Source: Ignavibacteriota bacterium
GTDB lineage: Bacteria; Bacteroidota; Ignavibacteria; Ignavibacteriales; Melioribacteraceae
Direction of reading: 5' to 3'
Assembly: GCA_016716225.1 (NCBI GenBank)
Contig: JADJWT010000001.1
Span: 3,110,501 to 3,174,500 of the forward strand
DNA: 64,000 nucleotides
The notes below the pieces were generated by a model. The model saw nothing but the letters and a program-made list of their open reading frames with translations. It ran no database searches and was not told where the DNA came from. Position numbers and translations under genes: made by a program. Positions 46,219-54,587 of this stretch are shown piece by piece. Within the stretch, counting starts at the first letter, position 1; each line of letters opens with the position of its first letter.

Positions 46219-47331
46219 ATGCTTTCTGATAAAACTTTTACATTAGGAATTGAAGAAGAATTTCAAATTGTTGATCCGGAAACCAGAGAATTAAGATCAA
46301 GAATTGAGCAAATTTTAAGCGGCGGGACAATTCATCTTAGAGAAAAAATTAAAGCTGAACTTCATCAATCGGTTGTTGAAACGGGATCAAAAATCTGCAC
46401 AAATATTAAAGAAGCCCGACAAGAAGTTGTTCATTTGCGTTCGCAATTAGCAATGCTTGCAGAGAAAGAAAAATTAAAAATTGCCGCTTCGGGAACACAT
46501 CCATTTTCAAGATGGGAAGATCAAGAAATTACAGATCAACCAAGATATGCCGGAGTTGTGCAAGATATGCAGCAAGTTGCAAGAGCAAATTTAATTTTTG
46601 GTCTTCATGTTCATATTGGAATTGACGATAAGGAATTGGCTATTCATATAATGAATGCTGCGAGATATTTTCTACCGCACATTTTTGCATTATCAACAAA
46701 CTCACCTTTTTGGAAAGGTAGAAATACCGGATTGAAATCTTACCGTGCAAAAATTTTTGATAGATTTCCTCGAACCGGAATTCCGGATTATTTTGCAAGT
46801 CATGGGGAATTTCAATCATTTGTAAATATGCTTATTAAAACAAAATGCGTTGAAGACGCAAGTAAAATTTGGTGGGATATTCGTCCGCATCCAAAATATC
46901 CAACATTGGAATTCAGAGTCTGCGATTTGCCAATGACTGTTGACGAAACTGTTGCACTTGCTGCTTTGTGTCAAGCTGTAGTAGCAAAATTGTACAAGTT
47001 AATAAAACAAAATTTAGGTTTTAGACTTTATAGAAGGTTGTACATTAATGAAAATAAATGGCGTGCTGCAAGATACGGTATTAGCGGAAAATTAATCGAT
47101 TTTGGAAAACAAGCTGAAATTGAAACTCCGTTGTTAATTGAAGAACTTTTGGAATTTATTGATGATGTTGTTGATGTTTTAGATAGTCGCGAAGAAGTAA
47201 ACTATGTAAGGGAAATTTTGAAAAACGGAACCGGAGCCGATAAACAAATTGCTGTATGGGATCAAACGCAAAATTTGAATTCAGTTGTTGATTTAGTAAT
47301 TTCTGAAACTTATAAAGGATTGAGTTATTAA
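46219..47331 (+). CDS. ybdK: Carboxylate-amine ligase of the GCS2/YbdK family
   Basis: 370-aa member of glutamate-cysteine ligase family 2. The signature FTLGIEEEFQIVDP is at the N-terminus. HVHIGIDDKELAIHI and WWDIRPHPKYPTLEFRVCDLP supply the metal and substrate residues. Characterised YbdK has weak glutamate-cysteine ligase activity, while relatives use other amines. Placement between two ATP-grasp-type ligases favours a specialised peptide or amide product over glutathione. GAGG precedes the ATG and the following gene begins 3 bp after the stop. Confidence 0.9.
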   Translation: MLSDKTFTLGIEEEFQIVDPETRELRSRIEQILSGGTIHLREKIKAELHQSVVETGSKICTNIKEARQEVVHLRSQLAMLAEKEKLKIAASGTHPFSRWEDQEITDQPRYAGVVQDMQQVARANLIFGLHVHIGIDDKELAIHIMNAARYFLPHIFALSTNSPFWKGRNTGLKSYRAKIFDRFPRTGIPDYFASHGEFQSFVNMLIKTKCVEDASKIWWDIRPHPKYPTLEFRVCDLPMTVDETVALAALCQAVVAKLYKLIKQNLGFRLYRRLYINENKWRAARYGISGKLIDFGKQAEIETPLLIEELLEFIDDVVDVLDSREEVNYVREILKNGTGADKQIAVWDQTQNLNSVVDLVISETYKGLSY

Positions 47332-47334
47332 AAT

Positions 47335-48513
47335 ATGATTAAAGAAATTAGAGAAAAATATATTTCGTTATTTGATGATAAAACTTATGAAATATTTATT
47401 CAGAAAATTAATTTAGAAACTAATAATAGATTGGATTTCAGAATCTCCGAAACACCTTTATTTATTGATGAAAACTTACGCGATAAATTAATTTTTGCTG
47501 GTGAAGATATTTTAAAACAAATTCAGAAAAGTGAATTTCTTGAAAAATCTAAAAATGCAGTTCCGGAAAAATATTTTGTCCCAAATGAAGATGATCATCC
47601 AATATTTTTACAGATTGATTTCGGAATTACAAAAAATTCAAATGGTGATTTTATACCGCAATTAATTGAGCTTCAAGGATTTCCATCACTTTATGCATAT
47701 CAAATATTTCTCGATCAAAAATTAAGAGAACATTTTTATATTCCGAAAAATTTTACTACTTATTATAATTCATTTGATTTTAATTCTTATGTAGATTTAC
47801 TTAAAAAAACTTTGATTGGAAATTCTAATCCGGAAAATGTTATACTTTTAGAAATTGAACCCGATAAACAAAAAACGAGAATTGATTTTTACTTAACCGA
47901 AAAATATGCAGATGTTGAATCGGTTTGCATTACGGAAATAATTAAAAAGAAAAGAAAACTTTATTATAAAAAAAAGGGATTTGAAATTCCGATTGAACGT
48001 ATTTACAACAGAGTTATTTTTGATGAATTAGAAAAAAAGAATTTAACTTTTAATTTTGATTTCCGAGATGAGTTAAATCTTAATTGGGTTGGGCACCCAA
48101 ATTGGTTTTATAGAATTAGTAAATTCAGTTTGCCGGAAATTAAAAGTGAATTTTCACCACAAAGTTATTATTTAAATGAATTGGAAACATATCCAAGTGA
48201 TTTGGAAAATTATGTTTTAAAACCATTGTTTTCTTTTGCCGGTTCCGGAGTTGTAATTGATCTAACCAAAGAAATTTTAGATTCAATTAATGATAAACAA
48301 AATTATATACTTCAGAAAAAAGTTGATTACTTTCCGCTGATTAAAACTCCTGAAGGAAATGCTAAAGCAGAAATTAGAATGATGTACATTTGGAATGAAA
48401 ACCCTATTTTGGTTAATAATTTATTGCGTACAAGTAAAGGTAAAATGATGGGAGTTGATTTCAATAAAAACCAAACGTGGATTGGCTCAAATACAGTTTA
48501 TCATCCTCAATAA
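47335..48513 (+). CDS. ATP-grasp-like protein of unknown substrate
   Basis: 392 aa. The C-terminal half reads as an ATP-grasp fold: YVLKPLFSFAGSGVVID as the nucleotide loop, NYILQKKVDYFPLI as the hinge and AEIRMMYIWN as a metal-binding strand. The N-terminal half is acidic and contains LQIDFGITKNSNGD and PQLIELQGFPSLYAYQ, in which the ELQ-type motif resembles the metal site of circularly arranged ATP-grasp enzymes. I do not recognise a named family. Coupling to GCS2 by a 3-bp gap marks it as part of the same pathway. Confidence 0.65.
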   Translation: MIKEIREKYISLFDDKTYEIFIQKINLETNNRLDFRISETPLFIDENLRDKLIFAGEDILKQIQKSEFLEKSKNAVPEKYFVPNEDDHPIFLQIDFGITKNSNGDFIPQLIELQGFPSLYAYQIFLDQKLREHFYIPKNFTTYYNSFDFNSYVDLLKKTLIGNSNPENVILLEIEPDKQKTRIDFYLTEKYADVESVCITEIIKKKRKLYYKKKGFEIPIERIYNRVIFDELEKKNLTFNFDFRDELNLNWVGHPNWFYRISKFSLPEIKSEFSPQSYYLNELETYPSDLENYVLKPLFSFAGSGVVIDLTKEILDSINDKQNYILQKKVDYFPLIKTPEGNAKAEIRMMYIWNENPILVNNLLRTSKGKMMGVDFNKNQTWIGSNTVYHPQ

Positions 48514-48580
48514 ATTTAGATGATTTGATTTCAAAATAATGTTTCTTTTTGAATTCTTAAAATTATTCTACAAATAAAAA

Positions 48581-49402
48581 TTATTCTACTAATTGGTTTG
48601 GTACACCATTCGGAAATAATTTATTTATTTCGGATTTAATTTGTGAAACTCTATTTGAAGGATTTGGATGAGTGCTGAAAAATTCTGCTTGATTTCCGCC
48701 ACCGGATGCTTCTTCCAAAATTTTCATAACTCCAATTAATGCTTCCGGATTATAACCTGAATTTGACATAAAGTGAACTCCAATTTTGTCCGATTCAAGT
48801 TCATCTTCTCTTCCGTATTTCATATTAACTAATTGTGCAATATAAGCTGCAGCTTGCGCAGAACTGCTTGATGGATCGCTGGCAATCAAAACTCCGTTTA
48901 AAATTCCTTGTGTTAGATTTGATTTTGCCATTTGCTGAGCTGAATGTCTTGCAACAACATGTCCAATTTCATGACCTAAAACTCCAGCTAATTGTGCTTC
49001 GGTTTCTAATCTTCCAAACAATGCGGCAGTTATAAAAATTTGTCCGCCCGGAAGAGCAAAAGCATTTACGGTTTGTCTATCATTCAGCAAATGAAAATCA
49101 AATTGATATTCTGTTTCTGAAGCTTTAGAATTTTTGATTAAATTCATTCCAATTCTATCAACAATATCTTGATATTGCTGATTAGGATAAAGCCCGCCAT
49201 ATTGCTGAATCATTTGAGGTGCGGCTTGTAATCCCAATGCAATTTCTTGCTTCGGTGTCATTCCAATATATTGTTCTTCACCGGTTACGGGATTATATTC
49301 TTTTGAGCTAAGAAAAGAAATCAGAGAAAATCCAATAAAAAGTAATGCAATAAATATTCTTGATTTTCCAAAGCTTCTTGATGTTCCAGTTCCGCCAATC
49401 AT
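48581..49402 (-). CDS. M48 family metalloprotease
   Basis: 273-aa zinc protease of the BepA/LoiP type, exported or anchored by a single N-terminal helix (16-31). The zinc motif is GHEIGH (His144, Glu145, His148); the third ligand is in GREDELESDKIG (Glu201). The C-terminal GFFSTHPNPSNRVSQI-like block (FFSTHPNPSNRVSQIKSEI) is family-typical. Relatives degrade misfolded envelope proteins. AGGAG precedes the start. It follows the small membrane protein at 49418-49900 by 15 bp on the same strand. Confidence 0.9.
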   Translation of the reverse strand: MIGGTGTSRSFGKSRIFIALLFIGFSLISFLSSKEYNPVTGEEQYIGMTPKQEIALGLQAAPQMIQQYGGLYPNQQYQDIVDRIGMNLIKNSKASETEYQFDFHLLNDRQTVNAFALPGGQIFITAALFGRLETEAQLAGVLGHEIGHVVARHSAQQMAKSNLTQGILNGVLIASDPSSSSAQAAAYIAQLVNMKYGREDELESDKIGVHFMSNSGYNPEALIGVMKILEEASGGGNQAEFFSTHPNPSNRVSQIKSEINKLFPNGVPNQLVE

Positions 49403-49417
49403 TTTAACTCCTAATAA

Positions 49418-49900
49418 TTATTCAGCTGGTACAAATTCTTCAACTTCTAATAATTCGTAAACTCCGCCGGCAATTGCTCCAAACAAAATGTGTGTAAGTA
49501 CAAAAGGCCAACTTCCCAAAACGAAAAACCACGGGAAAAAATAACTTAACGAGTAAAAATTAATTAAATAAATTGCCAGTCCAAAAATTGCACCGCCAAT
49601 AATTCCTGTTACCAAACCATATTTATGTAGAACGAAAGCAATTATTAATGTAAATAATTCTGATAAAACAAAATTTGTAATTACACATACAATTAGTGCT
49701 GTCGAATCAAAAGTTGCGGGTGGAGCTAAAATTGATTCACCTAAAAATATTGAAGCGAATAATCTAATTATAACCCACATATTTCCACCAAGTAAAAAGG
49801 GAATAAGAAAAATATTAAGCAACAAAAAAACAAAACTTGCTATCAATCCAGACCAAAGTGCTGCTTTCCAATCCATAATTTGTTTCATTTTTTTATTCAT
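49418..49900 (-). CDS. Four-helix integral membrane protein, unknown function
   Basis: 160-aa protein with four clear hydrophobic helices and an acidic C-terminus (LLEVEEFVPAE). Gly-rich turns (GIIGGAIFGLAIYLIN and HILFGAIAGGVYELLE) occur in the third and fourth helices. No family is recognised. GGAA precedes the start. It is cotranscribed with the M48 protease, and could be its membrane partner, though that is only inferred from the 15-bp gap. Confidence 0.7.
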   Translation of the reverse strand: MNKKMKQIMDWKAALWSGLIASFVFLLLNIFLIPFLLGGNMWVIIRLFASIFLGESILAPPATFDSTALIVCVITNFVLSELFTLIIAFVLHKYGLVTGIIGGAIFGLAIYLINFYSLSYFFPWFFVLGSWPFVLTHILFGAIAGGVYELLEVEEFVPAE

Positions 49901-50118
49901 AAAGATTCCAACGAAATTTCTTAAAATTAGTTACAATTTAATAAAATTGCAAAAGGTAGAAATTTAAATTTATTTTCATAAAAGTCTTAAAAATGAAACA
50001 ACTGAAACGCTTCAAATTATTTTTAATCAAGTTAAATAATTTAAAAATTTGTTAAATTTCAATGTTTAATTAAATTAGATATTTATATATTATTTTATAA
50101 AACTTAGAAAGGTAAAAT

Positions 50119-50490
50119 ATGAAAGACAAAAAAAACGAACCGACAAATTCTATTGGCGGATTAAAACAATTACGTGAAATTATTTTTGGCGAATATTTAG
50201 ACAATTTGCAGAATCAAATCAACCAGTTACGTGAAGAAAATAAACTTTTAAAGCAACAAGTAAATACACATGATAAAAATATTGAAAAATCTTCAACGCA
50301 AATAACTGACTTGTTTTCAAAAAGTAAAAATTCGGATACAACAGTTCAAAAAACAAATGACGATATTGATAAATTACGTGCAGAATTTGAAAGTAAAATA
50401 AAAGATTTGAAATTAACAAAAATTGATAAAAATCAAATTGGTCAAGTATTTATTGAATGGGGAATGAAAGTTAAACAGGAAGAACAATAG
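50119..50490 (+). CDS. Small coiled-coil protein of the GTPase/OmpA cluster
   Basis: 123 aa, highly charged, no signal or membrane segment. Residues 12-50 and 75-105 have coiled-coil heptads (NLQNQINQLREENKLLKQQV). The start of the helix, LKQLREIIFGEYLDNLQNQI, resembles the first helix of the OmpA-domain protein encoded next (EIIKQILLNENNKKLEDLEK), so the two may pair through related helices. AAAGGT precedes the ATG. It opens a unit with spacings of 11, 7 and 1 bp to the next three genes. No family is recognised. Confidence 0.7.
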   Translation: MKDKKNEPTNSIGGLKQLREIIFGEYLDNLQNQINQLREENKLLKQQVNTHDKNIEKSSTQITDLFSKSKNSDTTVQKTNDDIDKLRAEFESKIKDLKLTKIDKNQIGQVFIEWGMKVKQEEQ

Positions 50491-50501
50491 GCAATTAAAT
50501 T

Positions 50502-52235
50502 ATGATTTTTGATGAAGAAAAATCTTTAGAAATTATTAAGCAAATTTTATTAAACGAAAACAATAAGAAATTGGAAGATCTTGAAAAAGAATTTTCCGAT
50601 TATAAATTTTTGCTGAACGATAAAGAATATCAAATTACAACTTTGTACCCAATTCTTACTGATTTAATTGATAGAAAAATTATTGATTCAAAAAGCGATT
50701 TGGTTAGATCTCTATCGCCAATTATGGGACAAGCAATTAAACAGCAAGTTGTTGAATCAAGAGAAGATGTAATTGATGCTTTGTATCCAATTATTGGTTT
50801 TACAATTCAAAAATCAATTGCTGAAAAAATTAAGGAAATTTACCAAGCATTAAATGATAAAATTGAAGCATCTTTGCAAAAGGGAATTTTATCCAAAATT
50901 GTTAAATCAAAAATTTCCGGTGTTTCTACAACAGATTTAATTCTGCAAGATGTTTTTCCGTTTGAAATGAAAGAAATATTTTTAATTCATGAATCTACCG
51001 GAATTTTAATTTCACATGTTTCTTCTTTAAAATTTCAGAAAACAGTTGATGCAGATTTAATTAGCGGAATGTTAACAGCAATTAAAAATTTCGTTTCGGA
51101 GTCTTTCAAAATAAATTCGGAAAATCAGAATTTATATGAAATTCAATACGGCGATTCTAAAATTATTTTGGAAAGAGGAAGATATTCTTATTTGGCACTT
51201 GTAATTTCCGGACAAGAGCCGACAAGTTTAAATAATAAATTATCAGATCTGAATATTGAAATTCATAAAAAATTTCACAAACAGCTAAGAGAATTTGATG
51301 GAAATATTTATCCTTTTAGTAAAGTTGAAAATCCATTAATTGAATTCATCAATATTTACGAAAGTGAAAAATCTTCTCAAGAAAAACCTAAACAAAAACC
51401 GCTTGTACTATATGCTTTTGGAATTTTATTTGGATTTATTTTGTTGATAATTGCAATTTTCACATTGCCAAAATATTTTAGAGAAAAAACAATTTCTGAT
51501 AAAGTTGAAGAAAAATTTACTTTGCTGAATAAAGCAGAAATTGAAAATATAAAGTGGGAAGTTGAAAATAGAGATTTAAATTTAAACGGAGTAATTCCGT
51601 CTTTTTCAGTAAAAAATAAAATTGATAGTTTAATTTCTACAATTTCTGAAATAGAAAAAATTAATAATAATTTGGGAATAATCTTACCAATTGTTGATGA
51701 AAAAATAATTTCGGAAAATGTTAAAAATATTCTTTCAAAATCTGAAATTTCTGAAAATCAAAAAATAACATTTGAAATTGATAACGATGAAGTTACACTT
51801 TTGGGAAATATTTCCACAATTGAAGAAAAATTGAAATTAGGATTTGATATTTCTCAAATAAATGGAATTAGAGTTTTAATAAACAACCTTGAAGTTTTAG
51901 AAAATTCAAATTTAAGTGAAGCTGATGCGATAAAAATTTTAAATGAAACCGTAATAAATTTTGATGTTAATAAAACTTCGTTAACAAAAACTCATATAGA
52001 AATTTTAGAAAAGATAATTCCATTTTTGCAGAAAAATAATCATCTAAAAATTGAGATTATTGGAATTTTAGATAAAACCGGAAATAAAAATGTAAATCTT
52101 CAAAAATCAAATGAAAGAATTGAAAGTGTAATAAATTATTTTAATACTCAAGGAATTTCAAAAAATATTTTCATTAAGAAAAATTCTGAATCAGATAAAT
52201 ATGTTAGAAGCGTAGAATTTAAAGTGAAGAATTGA
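50502..52235 (+). CDS. Longin/roadblock-like, transmembrane, BON-like and OmpA-domain protein
   Basis: 577 aa in distinct blocks. Residues 1-150 are helical repeats (SLSPIMGQAIKQQVVES, ALYPIIGFTIQKSIAEKI). Residues 155-270 look like a longin or roadblock-type domain (EIFLIHESTGILISHVSS, LISGMLTAIKNFVSESF, YSYLALVISGQEP). A membrane helix spans about 303-323. Two BON-like segments lie at 330-460, and an OmpA-type peptidoglycan-binding domain at 465-577 retains the Asp (GILDKTG) and Arg (NERIES). The cytoplasmic half would face the GTPase encoded next and the C-terminus the cell wall. Proteins of this layout are known in Proteobacteria and Cyanobacteria without assigned function. Confidence 0.78.
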   Translation: MIFDEEKSLEIIKQILLNENNKKLEDLEKEFSDYKFLLNDKEYQITTLYPILTDLIDRKIIDSKSDLVRSLSPIMGQAIKQQVVESREDVIDALYPIIGFTIQKSIAEKIKEIYQALNDKIEASLQKGILSKIVKSKISGVSTTDLILQDVFPFEMKEIFLIHESTGILISHVSSLKFQKTVDADLISGMLTAIKNFVSESFKINSENQNLYEIQYGDSKIILERGRYSYLALVISGQEPTSLNNKLSDLNIEIHKKFHKQLREFDGNIYPFSKVENPLIEFINIYESEKSSQEKPKQKPLVLYAFGILFGFILLIIAIFTLPKYFREKTISDKVEEKFTLLNKAEIENIKWEVENRDLNLNGVIPSFSVKNKIDSLISTISEIEKINNNLGIILPIVDEKIISENVKNILSKSEISENQKITFEIDNDEVTLLGNISTIEEKLKLGFDISQINGIRVLINNLEVLENSNLSEADAIKILNETVINFDVNKTSLTKTHIEILEKIIPFLQKNNHLKIEIIGILDKTGNKNVNLQKSNERIESVINYFNTQGISKNIFIKKNSESDKYVRSVEFKVKN

Positions 52236-52242
52236 GGAAAAT

Positions 52243-52782
52243 TTGTCGGTACAAGTTATAACAAAAAAGAAAATTTGTTTGCTGGGTTCATACGGAGTTG
52301 GGAAAACTTCATTAGTTCGCCGTTTTGTTTTCAACAAATTTGAAGAAAAATATCTTTCCACAATAGGCGTTCATATAAGCAAAAAAACAATTTATATAAA
52401 CGAAAGCGAAAGTAATAAGTACAACAAAGAAATTGAACTTTTTATTTGGGATATTGCAAATATTGAAAAGTTTGATTCGGTTACAAAAAGTTACATTAAC
52501 GGAGCTCATGGAGCAATAATAGTTACGGATTTAACGCGACAAAATACAATTCAGCAATCACTGGATTATGCCAAAATATTTTTAGAATTAAATCCAAAAG
52601 CTAAAATAATTTTCGTAGGAAATAAATCAGATTTAGTAGAAAATTTACAAATTGATAAAGAAAAATATATTTCTAATTTTAATTTTTATAAAACTCACTT
52701 CCTTTTTGCAAGTGCAAAAACCGGAGAAAATGTTGAACAAATTTTCAGCATAATTGGTGAAAAATTATCAGAGGAATTATAA
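52243..52782 (+). CDS. Rab/Ras-like small GTPase with altered switch II
   Basis: 179-aa small GTPase. The P-loop GSYGVGKTS (15-23), switch I Thr in LSTIGV (Thr40), NKSD and SAKTG base-recognition loops are intact, so nucleotide binding is expected. Switch II reads WDIANIEKF where Ras-type proteins have WDTAGQE: the invariant Gly and the catalytic Gln are replaced by Asn and Ile. Hydrolysis must then rely on a partner or be very slow. The start is TTG at 52243 with GAGG five bases ahead. Flanking genes encode a longin-like membrane protein and a sigma-54 activator. Confidence 0.85.
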   Translation: MSVQVITKKKICLLGSYGVGKTSLVRRFVFNKFEEKYLSTIGVHISKKTIYINESESNKYNKEIELFIWDIANIEKFDSVTKSYINGAHGAIIVTDLTRQNTIQQSLDYAKIFLELNPKAKIIFVGNKSDLVENLQIDKEKYISNFNFYKTHFLFASAKTGENVEQIFSIIGEKLSEEL

Positions 52783-52783
52783 T

Positions 52784-54148
52784 TTGATAAATATTTACAA
52801 CCAGCTTTTAAGTGAAAAAAAAATTGGTTTTGCGCTTTATGATAATAAATTAAACCTAGTAGAAAAAAGTGAAAATCTTACATCAATTCTTCAAACTACC
52901 GAAATAAAATTTGAACATTCTATTTTTGATACTTTCCCAGAATTTTTTGGATCTGAGAAAGAAATTTATGAAGTTCAATCAAAAAAGAAATTTAAATTTT
53001 CTATTGAAAAGGTAAATAAATTAAGTAAATATGGCGAAATAAAATATTTAGATTTTACAGTAATTCCATCAAGTGAAAATCAAAATTACATTTTAGTAAT
53101 TGTTTCAGATTCTACATCGGAATCGTCACTTCAGCAAAAAATAAAACAACAGCAAAATGAAATAAAAATTCTAAGAGAAAGTTTAACTCAAATAAAAAAT
53201 GATTCCATTAACAATATTTTAGGTAAATCTGAATTAATAAATTCCGTAAAAAAATTTATAACAAAAGTTTCAAACGTAAAAGATACTTCAATTTTAATAA
53301 CCGGAGAAAGTGGAACCGGAAAAACATTAATTGCACGCGCAATTCATAATTTATCCAACAGAAATGATTCACAGTTTGTAGAAATTAATTGTGCAACAAT
53401 TCCCGCAACATTGTTGGAATCCGAAATATTTGGTCACGTAAAAGGAGCTTTTACAAATGCGGTTGAAAATAAAAAGGGACTTTTGGAAGAAGCAAATGGC
53501 GGAACTTTATTTTTAGATGAAATTGGTGAACTTCCTATTTCTCTTCAGCCAAAATTATTAACATTTTTAGAAACTAAAAAATATAGATCGGTAGGTTCTA
53601 CAAAAGAAAATCAAGTAAATACGCGAATAATTACTGCGACAAATCGCGATTTGAAAAAAGCAGTTGAGCAAAAAGAATTCAGAGAAGATTTGTTTTACAG
53701 AATTAATGTTGTATCACTAGAAGTTCCGGCTTTGCGTGAAAGAAATGAAGATATTATGGTTTTAGCAAATCATTTTATTAAACATTTTTCAAATGAATTT
53801 TGCAAAACAAATATTCAAATTACTAGGGATGCAGAGAAAAAATTAATAAATCATTCTTGGCCCGGAAATATTAGAGAATTAAAAAATGTTATTGAAAGGG
53901 CAATGATTTTTTGCGAAAAAAATATTATTGATGCGGAAGATATTTTTATTTCCGAAAGTGGTAAAAAAAGTGAAATAAAATTAAATTCAGAAATTCCGGA
54001 TGAAGGCATTTCTTTGTTGGATATTGAAAAAAAATATCTAAAAAATGCGTTAGAAAAATCAAATGGAAATCAATCAAAAGCTGCAAAATTATTAAATCTT
54101 TCTTTGGATACATTCCGTTATAGATTGAAAAAATTTAAAATTTCGTAA
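52784..54148 (+). CDS. PAS-domain sigma-54-dependent transcriptional activator
   Basis: 454 aa from the TTG at 52784, preferred over a TTG at 52754 because GAGGAAT lies just upstream and the gene then begins one base after the GTPase stop. An N-terminal PAS-like domain (about 1-110) and coiled coil (120-145) lead to an AAA+ domain: GESGTGKT (Walker A), GGTLFLDEIGEL (Walker B), FREDLFYRINV. The sigma-54 contact loop is GAFTNA, not GAFTGA. A Fis-type helix-turn-helix (NQSKAAKLLNLSLDTFRYRLKK) ends the protein. No receiver domain, so the signal may come from PAS ligand or from the GTPase. Confidence 0.9.
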   Translation: MINIYNQLLSEKKIGFALYDNKLNLVEKSENLTSILQTTEIKFEHSIFDTFPEFFGSEKEIYEVQSKKKFKFSIEKVNKLSKYGEIKYLDFTVIPSSENQNYILVIVSDSTSESSLQQKIKQQQNEIKILRESLTQIKNDSINNILGKSELINSVKKFITKVSNVKDTSILITGESGTGKTLIARAIHNLSNRNDSQFVEINCATIPATLLESEIFGHVKGAFTNAVENKKGLLEEANGGTLFLDEIGELPISLQPKLLTFLETKKYRSVGSTKENQVNTRIITATNRDLKKAVEQKEFREDLFYRINVVSLEVPALRERNEDIMVLANHFIKHFSNEFCKTNIQITRDAEKKLINHSWPGNIRELKNVIERAMIFCEKNIIDAEDIFISESGKKSEIKLNSEIPDEGISLLDIEKKYLKNALEKSNGNQSKAAKLLNLSLDTFRYRLKKFKIS

Positions 54149-54182
54149 ATAAAAATTACTTAAATAAATACATTTTAGTTAT

Positions 54183-54421
54183 TAAACCAAATTAGGTTAT
54201 ATGTTTGGTTATTTCACCAAATTCATTCCTAAAACATTCTATAAAAAGCTTAAATAACTCAAAAATGCAATATAGTCACTCATTACTTTTTGGCATTATT
54301 AATGAATAAATAAATCAGAATTGAAAACAAAAATTGTGACTGAAACAAATGGAGAACTCCCCCTTTTCTCCAAGCGTGAATGTCACTAAGTAGGGAATTA
54401 GGCAACTAGTTCCCTATACTT
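54183..54421. ncRNA. Run of stable hairpins in a 439-bp gap; possible structured RNA
   Basis: The gap 54149-54587 has no gene but strong folding potential. AACCAAA/TTTGGTT pair near 54184-54212. TGGAGAA (54350-54356) pairs perfectly with TTCTCCA (54366-54372), enclosed by GTGAC (54336-54340) and GTCAC (54382-54386) with a symmetric nine-by-nine internal loop. Immediately after, TAGGGAATTAG and CTAGTTCCCTA (54391-54416) form a long stem with loop GCAA, extended by AAG/CTT. No long T-tract follows, so a simple terminator is unlikely. Local GC is higher than the flanks. The strand is unknown; no known RNA family is recognised. Confidence 0.35.
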
Positions 54422-54587
54422 TATTCAAAATATGGAACTACTTTTATGGATGATTTATTAAACTCAATTAGGTATTTATTTTTCATTATGATTTTGTACT
54501 TTTTAAGTTCTTTAGTTTCAATAATAAATCTTTAGTTAATTTTAAAATAATTAAACTTATAATTTTATAAGAGTTAGGATTTATTTA

